A program made the translations under genes and the position numbers. Shown in pieces: positions 1 through 20,242 of a stretch of 64,000 nt of DNA. Below the pieces are notes generated by a model. It ran no database searches and was not told where the DNA came from. It worked only from the letters and a program-made list of their open reading frames with translations. Source of the stretch: Aptenodytes patagonicus (lineage: Eukaryota > Chordata > Aves > Sphenisciformes > Spheniscidae); NCBI RefSeq assembly GCF_965638725.1, contig NC_134957.1, forward strand, positions 20,546,101 through 20,610,100. The letters run 5' to 3'. The first letter of the stretch is position 1. Each line of letters opens with the position of its first letter.

Positions 1-470
1 GAAGTTTCTGCAACTCATATTAGTATTTAGGCAAGGCAGAACGATGGGCTTCCTGCTGCCCAGCAGTCAGTAAACAGTATATAGTGGGCTCCTCAATAGG
101 TATGTTACATTCTAAAAGAAAAAGAGCAGCAATATTTTACATTGTTGAGACTGGCTTTCAAAAGGAGTTCAGTCTGTTGAAGATAGCACTTAAGAGATGG
201 TGACTGTAACGCAGGTCAGCAGAGGGGATATTTGTACCATCTAATTTTGGGTTTCTTGGCTCCTGCTAAAGGCACTGGTCTGATCACTGGTAAGCTTCTA
301 ACGCAGGTGAGTTGCACTGCCTTCTGGAAAGACCTGCTTCTCTTCATCAGCTAGATAAGGAGCCTTGGTTCCTGATTTGGGTAGTGCAAATAATCCCTCT
401 ATTTGTTTTCCTTTTAGTTTACCCTGAATTCAGCATTGAAATAGAGCTGGAAAATCAAGCCAAAATATCT

Positions 471-502
<32 letters not shown>

Positions 503-574
503 CGCTGAAGGCACAGACTTGGGGAGAATGGTTGATATGTACTGATATATGCGTATTTGTTCTGCAATGTTAAG
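1..574 (+). other. COL4A5 intron, partial
   Basis: Intronic sequence upstream of the first exon seen. No Gly-X-Y coding segment is visible in any frame. It holds a T27 run at 474-500, about 75 bases before the next exon. Confidence 0.7.
474..500. repeat. T27 homopolymer in COL4A5 intron
   Basis: An uninterrupted run of 27 T on the + strand. It may be a poly(A) scar in antisense orientation or a slippage tract, and it is likely variable between individuals. Confidence 0.9.
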
Positions 575-7144
<6,570 letters not shown>

Positions 7145-8180
7145 CGTCTTGGAGAATGTTTTATAAAACAGTTGAAAATTCCTAAGATGCACTGTCTTCC
7201 AGCTGCAACAATGGTGCTACTGTGCAAAAAGAAAAGAAAAAACAAATCCAAACTGTTTTAACCATGCAAATTCAAGTGTACCTCACTCATGTGCCACACT
7301 AAGGGTTGTTTGGTACATATTTGACAACAGGACGAAGATGAAAGAATTGACCTCTTGGAAACAGAAAAGAACACTTGAGGTTCACAAAGGATCAGAAGAT
7401 GAAATTTTTCATTTCTCTCCCTGTACCAAAATGGCACCTTTTTGATCAACCAAGAGAATAAAGAAAAACACGACGCACTGAGTATGTTTAAAATAACAAG
7501 ACTGCAGTTTTGAAAAACATTTTCATGGTGCTACTAACCCTACTGTATCCCAGGTTTTTAATATGAAATTTTAAGCTTATTTCTCTTTGTAAGTAATGAA
7601 ATGTGTATATTGTGTAAACACCTTTTTAGTTGAAACTTTCAGTCATTTAGAAACAAACCAGACTGATATAAAAATGCTTATGTCTAAAATTAAAACATAC
7701 AGCAGTATTTTATTATGAAACTTGTGGTACGGAGAGAATTTACCCCTCTTACGCCAACTTCTTCATTTGGTATTTCATTTCCTTCCTCAGTTGCCAACCT
7801 GATATATTTGGAGAATGCACGATTATTCTGAAGTCATTTTGACCAGGGTTTTAAATGTTGTACACCATGCTATCAGTGGTTTTATTTGTGCTTAGAAATC
7901 CCAATCCACTTGAAAAGGGTTTTTTTGTATCTTGTGAAAATATGTGAAATTATTAGCCATATTCTATATCCTTCTTTTCTGAATAAAAGTCACATTCACA
8001 TTTTAGTAATCAGTTTGGTTTAACAAAACCTGTTCCTTGGGAACATCCAGTTACCAAAGCATTTAAGATTATGCTTACATGAAGCCTCTGCTCTGAAGTG
8101 GTGTCATGCATTTTATCCAAAATAGTGTACACGCTAAGAAACCTTCTGAATAAAATAAAGCATAAGCTGGTGGAAACTGA
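7145..8180 (+). other. COL4A5: COL4A5 3' untranslated region (3' end approximate)
   Basis: AT-rich sequence follows the stop codon. AATAAA signals occur at 7457, 7982, and as an overlapping pair at 8149/8154, with one more at 8992. The overlapping pair gives a 3'UTR of about 1 kb, close to what I recall for the mammalian gene, but the real cleavage site cannot be chosen without transcript data. Confidence 0.6.
8149..8159 (+). terminator. Overlapping AATAAA poly(A) signals, probable COL4A5 3' end
   Basis: Two AATAAA hexamers overlap by one base here. A GT-containing stretch (CTGGTGGAAACTG) follows within 30 bases, which fits a cleavage and polyadenylation site. A single AATAAA at 7982 is an alternative. 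Confidence 0.5.
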
Positions 8181-9597
8181 TCTTTTCCTATTTACAAATT
8201 AATCTTTTAATCTTATGTGAATTTATACACATCCACAATGTATTTACAGTATACAGCAACTCTTGTGTATGTATAGTTCACATAAGGCCTTGAAAGATGG
8301 TGCATGCAGTCTTTCTGATGTCATTTTGTAAGAATCCTACCGCGTATGTCTTAGAGCGTCACTACTTGTGCAATAGCTGAAAAGTGATCACTTTTTGTAT
8401 GCATGACTGTTCAGCTTCTATGGTCAGTGCTGTTTCATTTACCGTTATGTATAAACAGAGCTCCCTGACAAAGCAGGACTATTTTTCAAGTGATGATACT
8501 TTAATATTTTCGTTGTATATCGCCACCTCAACTATCAATACAACTTAACTTGTGAATTAACATACTGCTTTATACAGGTGAAGTGTATTTGTTTATTGAC
8601 TACTGTTAAGTAATTTATCTGCTAATGGCTATTCATTCTTACCTTTCAGTTATCATTGTAAACACGGAGCATCAGAAATCTCCTTGTTTTATGCACATTT
8701 GACAAAAGACATAGGACTGGTGACTGACCAGGTGGCAGTGATTTATACAATGAGATTGGTGCTGATTTCAAAAGCTTTCAACTGAGTATGAAACTGAAGT
8801 TCTTTAGTTTAAAATGCAAAATATTAATAGCTTTGTCTTTTTTCAATTAGCTGCAGTTATCTATGTCGGTAGAGAGTGGGCAATTCAGCAATGTGCATCC
8901 TTCAACTCATTTTATTTTGGTTTGCTGATGCATATAGAAATAAACTGAACCTGCTGCTACCTCCAAGTCAAGAACTTGTTACCAAAGCTGAAATAAAATA
9001 GTAAGTCTCTTCTTGTAAACACAAGCCCTTATCTTACTGCTGGCTCCTCAGAAGCCTAAAATGAAGAAACCAGCCTATCCCTACCCCCCAAAAAGCAGGA
9101 GAATGGATGCTAAGGTCAAGGAGCTCCCAGAGGAAAGAGCTCTCCCAGCCTTCCCTACCAACAGTGCCTGTCTTGCGCTCACCAAGTGTTCACATATGGG
9201 GACCTGGGAAAGGGCAGAACCTGTTTGTTCCAGTAGCGCATAAACAGTGCATCTTTCTAAGATTTGGGCTTCTCTTGCAGCATGTAAAACAAAGCCCACT
9301 GAATTGAAAAGACAGGAGATACCATTCCAATCCAAGGTAGATAGCACCCAGAACAGCTAGTCTTGTGGCAGCCTTAGGTCCTGCACCTGTGAGACAACCA
9401 CAGAAAATGAAAATATGTAAAGTAGCTACACTTCTGAGAGATACGTTCTCTGTTCTGTTCCTGCAGCTCTCACCCTGACCTGGAGAACAGTCCTGAACCT
9501 TAATCAGCTTCAGGCTGAGATTCCAAATGGGCTAGTTTTTATTAAGAGAAAAGTGGTCTAGAGAGGAAGGAACATCTTTTCACTGAGACCTGCAACA

Positions 9598-9825
9598 GAG
9601 ATTCAAGAGATGTTGGTTTAATTCCCACCACGCATTCTGTGCCTTAGCGCAGGTAAATCCCTTGACTGGTGTTACTGATCTATACAAGAAAGCATGGTTA
9701 TTATTTTCTCCTACTTCTTCTTGACTGCTTAGACTGTAAGCTCTTTGGGGCAGAGACATTGAGGGGGCTCAACTGTTGGTTGGGGCCTCTAGGTGCTATC
9801 CATCAGTATATAAATATTAAACTAC
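9598..9825 (+). repeat. Ancient amniote interspersed repeat relic (L3/CR1-like 3' end or CORE-SINE)
   Basis: Three landmarks occur in the expected order: GGTTTAATTCCCACCACGC (like 'gggttcaattcccagctc'), GACTGTAAGCTCTTTGGGGC with a following AGAGAC, and GGGGCCTCTAGGTGCTATCC before a TAAATATTAAA tail. This is a pattern I recall from old repeats common in turtles, crocodiles and birds. The exact family needs a repeat-library search. Confidence 0.6.
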
Positions 9826-11954
9826 AGGTAAAAGCTTGTGTTTGCAGATTTATTCTTGAAAAAGTAAAACACTGTTTTGAACATGAGCGCCTTAAAATAG
9901 TCTTCAATGTAGCCTAAACATGATCCAACTCGGAACAGCACTTCTGCATCTACAGTTCAGGCGCTTTTTCCTGAAGTCTGATTTGTTTTTAACCTAAAGC
10001 TTTTAGCCTCTTAACTAATCATGTAAAGTTAGTCTATTTTAGTTAATCACCTTGAGCAGGAACCTGGAAGAGAATTGTATTTTATGTTGTCTGGGGGTAA
10101 GTTGTGCACTTCAGCCACTCGAGGGCACCATACAGCTTTGAAAGCAAGCTAGGACAGAGACACACTGAGTTCCTGCGAGTGCCTGCGCGCAGCAGCGACT
10201 TTAAAAAAAGCTTACTAGAAGGGGGAGTGCATTACCTTCCGTCGCTCACAGCCCAGTCCTTGTTCTTGAAAGCTTGCTGCAGATGGTGCACTGTCAATTG
10301 CAACTGGGCTGATGAGTGAAAAAAATGCAACTTCCTAAGGGAATACTAGTTTGCAAATCTTACACATAACTTGGATTTACACTCTTCTAGTATTAAAGAA
10401 CAAAGTTCCGCTTAAGACAGGCTTTTCAGTATCCTCCTTCACTCTCCCAAGTCCTATTATAATCCTTGACTAAAAGAAAAAAGCTTCCGTCAACCTCAGA
10501 TTCATTTATACGGTGGAATTTAAACTTCTGAAACAATTCTGCAGTCTAAGTACAACCTACAAGTCAAAGTGGGCACACAGAGCAGTGCAGCAACATGTCC
10601 ATACAATGAACTAGACTACTGCGTGCAACTTGGTGCTTTAGAAGCTCTTAAGCATGCAGCGTTTTATCCTCTACTGCAGAGGTCAGTCCCCTCTATACTG
10701 AGGGTTTCTCACATCCAAGGGTGGAGGAAGTACCTACTTTAAAAAGTAGTTTTAGCATTTGAAAAAGTGCTATGTTGATTTTGCAAGCAACAAATGCTCG
10801 AGTTCTAAAATTTTACCTTCTGCAATTATTTTCTATATACTTTGATACCTCACTTAACTAGTTTGTAGTGAGTATGCTGCCTGGTGGGTTTTTTTTAAAC
10901 AGGTCCTTTCAGAAAAGTTACACTTCAGATAATCCAGCACTGCTGCTGGACACAGAATACTGCTGCTGCTATGGCTACTTCCACTAGAAGCACGAGCTGA
11001 AAATTGCGCAAGAGAGCAGGAGGAGGACACTGCTGCTAATGGAAGGCAGGAGCAGTGATAAACTCAGGGGAGTAGTAACAGTGTTCTACATTTGAAATAA
11101 TGGATAAGTATCTAAAACCATTAGCTTTTGAAAGGAAGATTATTAACTCAACCCATCTGTAGCAGACAGGTGACCACTGCCTAAGAACAGCTTCAGCTGG
11201 CAGCAAGGTGAAGAGTAACTGGTTAGTAAAGCAGGCAAACTGGCTGTCTTTACTAAAGGTACTCACTACAGCCCATGGGGGAGCACGGAATGGTGGCTGA
11301 GGCTCCTGTGCCAATGAACAGCTGCAGCGCCCGCTGAGCTAGATTTCCTGACAGTCAGTCTCCTACAACCGTAACGCTTCTTTAAAAAGTTTTAAATTAA
11401 CTCAGTAACTCAGAAGAAAACCAAAGAAACTGAACTTGGTGTGTTTGTTTAACAAAAGGGGGGTGGGGGGAAGAAGTTCTTACCTCCCAGATCTATACAG
11501 CAAGCTCAGCGCTCCTGCTCTCCCCCGAGACATGTTGCTTCACAATCCTTCATGGAAAAGTGAGGGGAGAAACTTCTTTATATTTGAGGGAACGCTATTG
11601 CTATAGCCAAAAGAGGATGCAGGGATGAACAAAAAAAACCAAACCCCACAATACAAATTGTATTGTTACCTGGTAACCCTGAAAAGGTCCTTCCTTCCCT
11701 GCTATGGACCTCTCGTTCCCAGTTCTTTGATTATTTCCAGTACCACGTTGCTCAGTGAGATGCAGGGTCCGTTAGAACCGGTCAACGTATTTCAAAACAA
11801 AAGACTTTTAATACATATTCTAGTGACTGTCTTCAAATTGAGATAGGAAGTCTGACTTGCCTTCTGGTTTTAATTGAGGGCTTTCACCATGCCAGAGAGT
11901 TCTGTCAATGATTCACCCAAAGGGCTTTGAAAAATTAGTGCAAAACTATGTCCT

Positions 11955-11978
11955 CCCCCCCCCCCCCAAAAAAAAAAA
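11955..11978. repeat. C13-A11 homopolymer junction
   Basis: Thirteen C are followed directly by eleven A. A mirror-like case, A13 then C9, lies at 31114-31135 in the IRS4 intron. Confidence 0.9.
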
Positions 11979-13544
11979 CCAACCAAAAAACCCTCAAGCA
12001 GTTAGCCCATTTCAGATCCAATGAGACATTCAGTCAAAGGTCTCTTAAAGCGGTTATTGTGAGACTGTTGCAACAGCCTTGACAGTGTTTGGATAATCCT
12101 CACTGTTTGTTTACTGCTGGTAGAGCCGTTTCTGCCATGTATGAGAAGCGCCGTTTTCTTTTTCTTCCCAATACAGGCTACACGCTATAAAATGAGGCCC
12201 TGAGTAAAAGGGCGGGCTTATTTGAGGAAAACCCTATTCCTCCAGCGAACTTGAGTTTTACCGGGAGTTGTTTTAATGCACTATTCTGAGTAACAGGGTA
12301 AGAATTCAATCGGGTATTTTTAAAGAACGAAAAGTCTAATCCAAGACATTTCACAGTAATCACCCACGTTTATGGAGATCGCACACACTCACATCTGCGG
12401 ATGAAAACTCTTTCTATGCAGAATTATTGATGTATCCTTCATCTCAGTAAGGAATTTGGAAAGGCACTACATTTTGTTTATGTTTTCCAACTTAAGTTCA
12501 GTTGTTTTTACAAGTGGGTGCATTACCCTATCTATATCTGGGTTTTGGTTTTACATACCGAGACCTTATTTCCCACATATCAAGCCGAAGTATTACTACA
12601 AAACTTACAACAGCAAGCCACACCGGTTCCCTTCTACCCTAAACTCTAAAGACAGGAACCTATTCGATACTACACTGCTAAAAATTCCTTCCGGGACTAG
12701 TACTTTTTGATCACGAAACTTCCATACCCAGTCATGGACAAAGTTATGAACAAAAAATTGCCAGAGTCTTCTGCATTTAAAGCAGAGAAAGAAAGTATCG
12801 GGCACTGATGTTTGGGGTTGGGTTTTTTTTTTTTCCTTCATTCAGAAACTCAGTTGTTTACCAGCACTGTGAATCTATGGCAAAGAAAACTTCTGGGTGT
12901 TTTGCTGTACGTTACCTTTTACACTAAGTGGCAGAGAAAATTGGACAGACTGGGAATCGCTCCCCTGAAATACGCTAAAAGCTTCTCCAGATCTCCAGGG
13001 ACATAGGGCAACAAAACCACTTTAAGAAGAAAGCAGCCACAGCAGGAGGAAATGCGCTTCTGACAGAAAAAAACCAAAAAGTTTGTTTAAAAATAAAACC
13101 CAGACACAGAGCTACATGAACACGTATTTACTGCAAGTAGCTCTATGGAAAGCCAAGTCAGATAAATATAAACACTATACAGAGCTTCAAGCCAGTCTCC
13201 CAAAACCGCAAACGCGATGTGTTTTACAAAGAAAACAACATAACAATATTTACAATGGAAGACAAAGCCAGATCAATCAGCTCAACTTTAAAACAGATCT
13301 GTGAAGCAGAAATAGCAAATATAATGAACAGTTTCAACCATATATGTTTTAGTTTGTACAGACAATAACTGTCCAATATCAAATTAAATTTACAGGACAA
13401 ACATTGTTCTATCATTGGTATTTTTGTACTATACAGCAGCATAAACGGGTAGCTGGAAGGTAGTATATATAGTGATATGTTTTACATCATCTGAAAATGT
13501 TCTTCCAGCACAATACTGAATAAATTAGTTGCTGTAAACTAAGA

Positions 13545-15520
13545 GATTCAAAAAGATTGCATATTTATTATGCCGTACCTATTAGTATTTGTACCACTAC
13601 GCTTGAGGTTACCCATTTACTTATTTATTCAGCATTTATTAAATCAGTGCTGTATATTGTACAATGGCAGCCTCAGGGATCCAATATGAAATAAGTATGT
13701 AACAAATTTCTTCAAAACAACCTTTTCCTTTCACATTAAATGTTTAGAACTATCTTCATCCAAATTTTGATTTCTTAGAAAAGACGTAAAGCTTTATAAA
13801 AAGCTGTCTACATATTGCATTATTAATTTACGAGACCAAACAAAAGCTATATGGCAAGACAGTATCATGGTCTGTAAGAGTGGTCGTATTTTTAATTAGT
13901 GTATGTTTAGCAGCAACAAGTAACTGTACCAACTTAAACTTCTCTTCCAGAATGAAAAACAGATCTGTGCTTTTAAACCCTGTAGCAACAGTTTTTCCTG
14001 TCACTAGACACTGCGTAAACTGATTGGTACCACGTTTCCAAAAAAACCTTTTTTTTTTTCCCCCCATATTTTAGTGACATGTACATTTTAATACTACTCA
14101 AAAATAGATCTGGGTACACATCACGGAACAATCAAAGTTGACAGTGTCTCATCTGTTACACAAACGGTACTAGCAATTTAAAGGTTGCATGTTCGAGGTG
14201 AGGCAGCCTGACAAATCAGTTGTACAATATACAATGTAGAGGATTACCAGCTGTGTGGCGCAGTACAGCATGAGGATTTGTGTACCACTTCTAAACCCTT
14301 TATTAATCGTCAGTGCCTTTTACTATACATCGCATGTACCAACGACTAGTGTCATGCTCTTTAAGTTCATAGCAGTGTTAAAAACCTAAATTCATTTCAA
14401 CCAAAAAAAAAATTCAGTACAAGAGTGAAGCACTTAAATTGCAGAAAAATCAGGGCTTATTTTAAAAATGTCAAATAGTCATTGTTCGCATTTCTGTAAG
14501 TGGGATAAAGACAACTGATGAGCCAAGGTTTTACTTTTTTCCCCATTATGCCAGGAAGAAAGAACAAAAATAGTCCCAAATTAAAAATGGGGCTTTGGTT
14601 GAAAGTAAGATCAATTAGGGTGGTTCCCCTTTAAAAAGCTACAGCTGACAAATATAATGCAGAAGTCACAAACACTGGATACGACTCTGCAGTTCTCCAT
14701 TTGAATGCATGAACAAAAACCTCATTTTACACAATTTGTATTTATAAACAAGTATCTTGAGGGTAAGAACAAAAACAATCTACAAGACAACCAGCCCATT
14801 AATCCTACTTTGTACATACCAAAATTCTGAGCAAGAAAAAATTCAGTTTAAGCTCTGACAGACATTTGATTTAAAATATTCTAGCCTATGATCAAGAAAT
14901 ACCTCTTGTACCATAAAAGCAAACCCTTAAAAAAAAAAAGAGGCAGAAGAGGTCTCTCCTCCTCAGACCAGCTCAGTCCCACGGGTTCACCCCTCAAGCT
15001 AACGTGCACCTCTCCCGCCCTCCCTCCTTCCGCCCAGCCACCTGAAAAAATCCTGAACTGCCAAAATATTTCTAAACAATACATGTTTTAAGCTAACCAC
15101 TTGTTAATGTACCAGAGAAGCAAAACCCATGTTAAACAGACAATCAGAAACCAGCTTTGACTTCTCAGAATATAAATTAAAAAAACAAAATTAACGGGAG
15201 AGGCAGGAGGAAGAAAGGGGCGTACAGGGATCTCCTATTAGCATTCACACTGCCTCCCAAATAGATATGACATGAAAGACCAAATTCCATCACCAAAGCA
15301 CAGCTATGAAAAAAAATCTCAATTCAAATTAATTCAACTGTAGAGAGCTGATGTCTATGAAAAAATTAATTAAAAGGATGTGTGTCTATGTCCGTGCTGG
15401 TGGAAATGAAAGTAGCCGGCTGGAGCTGAGCTTTGCTTCCAAAAGCACCACACAGTTTCTGGAGTTACCAGCAGAAAAGTCTTCTCTTCCAACAATGGTT
15501 TCCATGGCAATGCAGTCAGT
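13545..15520 (-). CDS. IRS4: IRS4 proposed exon 2: last codon, stop and 3'UTR (3' end approximate)
   Basis: On the - strand a strong acceptor, a run of T and C of about 30 bases ending TTTCTAG, lies just above 15520. Exon 2 then opens ACTGACTGC. Joined to exon 1 (AAA G|), the last codons read Lys, Asp (G|AC), TGA, so the coding part is only 15516-15520. Human IRS2 has an intron at the matching place with the same phase (as I recall, AAG G|AG). The rest would be 3'UTR: AT-rich, with no credible - strand reading frame. Poly(A) signals (TTTATT on +) occur at 13564, 13623, 13634 and 14299; the most distal sets the approximate end. No transcript evidence is available. Mammalian IRS4 is usually described as intronless, so this exon is inference from splice signals and family structure. 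Confidence 0.6.
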
Positions 15521-18500
15521 CTAGAAAGGAGGGGGGGAAGAAAAAAAAAAGTCAGTGACATTTTAAATGCAAGTTATACTGGAAAAAAAAAAATGTTTTC
15601 TAGTGAGGAGAATACATGGAGCTTATCCATGGCAGAAGCGACAGCTGCTGAATGCAGAACACGGGCCCCTCACAGGGGGAGGGGGCACTACCAGATGACA
15701 CCACGCTCAGAAATCCTGAGCCATCGGGAAGAACTATGAAGTCTGAAGCAAGCACCGAAGAGCCGCCGCAACCAGAGCGGACACGTGTCCGCTGGACAGG
15801 AGCTGGGACTGTAGCTAGCACCGTACCGCTAGCCCACGCGCCGTGGGAAGGACCAAAGCTTACAGCTACCCATCGCCTACTGCCCTATCAATATTTCATT
15901 TAACAAGATCTCGATCCTCTCAGCGCGACGGGGGACGCGCATAGCGGAGGCTATCACTAAGCACGCAGCGCAGGATGAATGTAGAGCAGTTCTGTTCACC
16001 CGGATGTAATTAAGGTGGTGGCGAACGCTCCCATTCACAGCAGGTACAGAACTGCAGTACAAACACTCCCTGCAACTCCAGCTCCAAACAAGGAGTGGCA
16101 AGTCATGACAGCTGCGTGCCCTCTCCTCAACTTTTCAGGAAAAAGCTTAATTTAGTTATGATAAGAAACACCTCACAGTATAGTTTTCCCTTTTTCAAGA
16201 AAGTCTCACTAAAAGGCAACACGCGGCAGACAAGCACATAGCTATGGCAGACAGCAACCCTTACTGCTGCCAGCAAAAACCAGCGGCTTCAAACTGACTG
16301 GAAAAGGCAAAATACGAAGTGCTCGGTAAAATGAGGGGGGGGGGGGAATAATCTTGTATTACGGGAAGATGCAGTCAGGTGACAAGGCAGAAATGGAAAT
16401 AGGAGAGAGGATGACCTCAAAGCAGAACGCCAGCTCTGCAATTAACCGTGCACATGCCAAGGTGAGTGACTCAAAAGGTTCCTGACGTGGAAAAATCTGA
16501 TGAAGGGGATGCGAACGCTTTCTGCAGTGGTGGGTACACAAATTGAGGAACGTATGAAAAGTCACTTTTCAGCTCACTACAAAACCCCTTCCACTCCCAA
16601 CAGAGCCAGCGTGAACACTAATTTTCAGTCTGGAGGGGTACAACCAGCCAAATCATTGGGTTACACTGTCTCCCAGTCCTCTTCCAACATTTTTGTCCTC
16701 TCGGCCAAGACTGAGGGCACTGTCCTCTGCCAGTCAGGTGGCTTTGGTCACCTTCTCTTCAAGGTTTGAGGTACATGTCTGCAGGATCTGTTTCCTGGCA
16801 TGACAGGGAAGAAGGAAACAGCAGGTTGCTCTCATTGAGAAACAACAGCTAGCAGAAGAGATTCACCCTTCAGAAAACATCAAATACAGAAACGTAGTCC
16901 ACTTTTTCCCCTCGAAGCCGCACAGTACAAGCTCTCTCACTGCTCTGGGAGAGCTTGCTGCCGTTGAGAACTGCAGTATGGGGAATACTTCATTATGAAG
17001 CACAGCGATGGCAGCATGGCCCGCTGGAACGAAAAAAGGGGTTTCGGAGCGTAATCCTTGCCCGCGCTCTTCTGCGGGGTCACAAGGAAATCAGTTCAAT
17101 CTCATTGCTGAAGAAAGCATAGTGCTTCACTGCCTCTACCACAGGAATACGCTGAAGAAAATGTGACCATCTAAAGAACAAGCAAGCATTATGTATAATA
17201 ACGCAAACCTGTATGTTTACTTACATAACCAATCATAAAGTATGCACACACAAACTCCACCCTAAGTGAAAGTAGTTCTGATTTCTGTCCAGCTAATAAT
17301 ACTGTCCCTTCAAAAGAAAAAGAAAAAAAAAGAAAAAAGAACGAAGCTCAGGTGAGCCGCACGGAGCAGCCCTGCCCCTACCACTGCAGCTGGGACAGCC
17401 CCAGCTCTCGGCAAAGGCTGCCCGCTGCTCAGGAGACAGAAGCAGAGACCATGGCAGGGCCAGCGGCAGCACGGAAATACAGAGGGGTCCTTCGACTTCA
17501 GAGAAAATTCCCTTTTACCCCTACACAACCCACACCAAGGTCTGGGTTGCCGAGTTTCAGTTTTCAAATACGTAGCGATTTCAAAAATACAGTAACTTGG
17601 TTTTCCACAATTCAAGGAAGAGACAGCCAAAATACACTCGCAAGTCAAGATTCTCCATTTGTATTATTTCACAGACATCGTAAGATCGCTACAAAAAGCT
17701 ACTGCTTGTTACACACAGAGCGTGATGTGGTTAGTGATGGCTTTGTTTTCACAAAAGCCCAGTGAAGCTATGATTTTTGAAATAAGTCTTCCTCTTCAGA
17801 AAAATATTATTTTGTTGTAGGACCAAAGGATGGAAATATGCACCACAGCTTGCAATGAATCACACCTCAACGATGCACACAAGCCAAACATTAAAACAGT
17901 TAAAGCTTCTATATTAAACTTATATTCAGTAAAAATTAACATTTACCAGCATCCCCCCACCCTTCCCTTGCTGTGGACCTCTAAGCTTACATAAAAGGAA
18001 CTTCAAAAACTGTCTCTGCTTTTGTCAGGACATTTTTCCTCCACGCCTAGCACACACGGCACACCTGAAAGCTGTTTGACAAGTTATTCTAATCTCTCCA
18101 AGCATATCCCCAAAACATTTTGAAGAGCAAAGGCCCCAGTTGTTTGAATCAGTCCCATGTGGCAGAACTCGGTAATTATACCGAAAACTTTTTGAAAACT
18201 TTCATAAACTTATGCCAAATTCCATTTAAGATACTTGGAGGGGAAGGGGAAGAGCGTAAGAGCAAAAAAGCCTCCTTAACTCCTAAGTTTGATTCTTTGA
18301 ACAAGCCTGGCATAACTCAGAAGGCAGCACGATAACCAATTCTAAAGCAAGCTCACCAGGTAGCTCTAATCAGAGCCCAGACCAACACAGACTAATTTAT
18401 AAGAAACCAGAAGAAAGTATCCCCAACTAAGCTTCACTACAGCTTATAAATTCCCTGGACGTCCTGGCTCAAATACAGAGTTTTACACCAGCGTAAAGGC

Positions 18501-18874
18501 AAGCTCGGGACCTCCCAGCTGCGTCCCCCCTTCCCGAAACTCTGTGCTTGCTAAACAAGATCCCATTAATTTGTCCCCCCTTCTGCCCATGATTATAAAC
18601 TATACTTCAGCATGTTTCCACTTCATTTTTAAGCTAAAACAGAATTGTGGGAACTGTAAATAAACATAAGGGAGTTTCACCTAAACATTACCTTCAAGCT
18701 GCTAACAGTCTCATAAAGCCTCGAGTCTTCAAGACATGGAGTTATCGGTTGTCACCACTTCTCTAATCTCCGTATTAAAGCTGAAAATTTCAATATTGCA
18801 GTTGGAGCAGTACAGCTGGCTGATGCCCTGAGTCATCAGCTCTTTTTTGGGATAAAAGCATCAAGCATTTTTTT

Positions 18875-18905
<31 letters not shown>

Positions 18906-18930
18906 TATAAATTGATATATATATATATGT
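18875..18930. repeat. (AG)n and adjacent (TA)n microsatellites
   Basis: Thirteen AG units at 18875-18900, then a 14-base spacer and an alternating TA stretch around 18915-18928. Likely polymorphic. Confidence 0.9.
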
Positions 18931-20218
18931 GAACACATGTATCAGTATCAGATAGGAAAAGCAAAAAGAAACTCATGAAACTTGACCACGTAAAAAAAGA
19001 ATTCCCTCTGAAATCTAAGATGAGACTGAGGTCTTGCAAGATCCCTCCCACGAAGTGTCTGCAGTCACCACCATTCACGAGGGTGGCACTCAGGAGCCCA
19101 TTCCTCACTACAGCAGGACCACAGCCTGGTGGTCACCCACCGCCAACCTCCAGGCATCAAAGAAATCCCACGTCACGACCAGTGGAGTCCGCGTCCAGGG
19201 GCGAGCGGGGTCTCCAGCAGAGCCGGGGACAGTTTCTGCAGTCGTGAGCCCCGATACCGACTTCTGAACCGTGAAGTTGTAGGAGCTCCAGCTGATGTAG
19301 CTTCCCCCACCACATCCTCCCAGGAAGACCTGCGCTGAACCGCCCGCCTAACTGCATCTCACATTTTAGTGCTACAGCTGCCGGCAGGGAGCGAGCAGGA
19401 ACCTCGGTGTCAACAGAGCACTAGTTTTGTTTATAGAGAGGCACCTGCACCCAGCTGCGTGAAAGCACCACACCTGCACATACACCACAAGAAAAGTTAT
19501 TAGTCAAAGAGGTGTAAAATGGGTTTAATGTAAGTGGGAACAAGGCCGACGTCTGTTGTGCTGCTGATACCCGGAGCTAATTCGTGGATTTCCACCTCTG
19601 TGGTTCCTCACCAGAAGGATCCCTAGGAAGTGACGTGGGTTTACTCAGCGAGGTTGCAAGAGTGCTCACGCATTAAGCTCCTTGGTGGCTCTTCTCTCCC
19701 ACACCTGACCTTCCATCTTTTGACTAGCCCGTAGGTGAAGGTAAACTAATGGAGGACATGAAGCGCTCAAAGAAAAGAACACAGCTTCTGTGAAGCTGGA
19801 TGATCTTATTTCAGTCTTCGTAATGTAAGATTCATCAGCCAACGATTTTCTATGTTATAGTACAAATATGAGAATTGCTGACCAACAATAAAAACCAGAT
19901 GAGCGTTTCATTACAGATACCATATAAATGTATTTGTCTCAACACTGAAGAGTAAAGGAAGCTGTCAGAGAAACGGATGAAACAACTCCTCTGAAAGGAA
20001 AACAAATTATGAGATGCGAACTAGCTGGGAAGAGAGGAACAATGCTCACAAAGTAGCCCATCAGCCCCTTGGAGTTCCCAAAACACAAATGCCACCAAAT
20101 AAAACTCCGTGGCCAGATCAGACACGACACGTTTGAAGGTAAGTCGCACTTGCAGTGTAAACACACTGCTGTTCCTGGATTGTCACAAGCTCTTCCAAGA
20201 CAATCTGCTCAGTCTACC

Positions 20219-20242
20219 AAAAAAAAAAAAAAAAAAAAAAAA
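20219..20242. repeat. A24 homopolymer
   Basis: Twenty-four consecutive A on the + strand in the IRS4 intron. No flanking target-site duplication was seen that would mark it as a retrocopy tail. Confidence 0.85.

Larger units (their letters stand above)
8181..13544. other. Convergent intergenic spacer between COL4A5 and IRS4
   Basis: No coding exon is supported on either strand. It contains an ancient repeat relic at about 9598-9825 and a C13/A11 tract at 11955-11978. The short open frames here show no recognisable protein similarity and no splice context. Confidence 0.6.

Noticed and set aside
17310..17765. Overlapping 112- and 137-codon frames on opposite strands
   Set aside because: The frames shadow each other, one includes a poly-Phe translation of an A/T run, and there is no splice or domain support.
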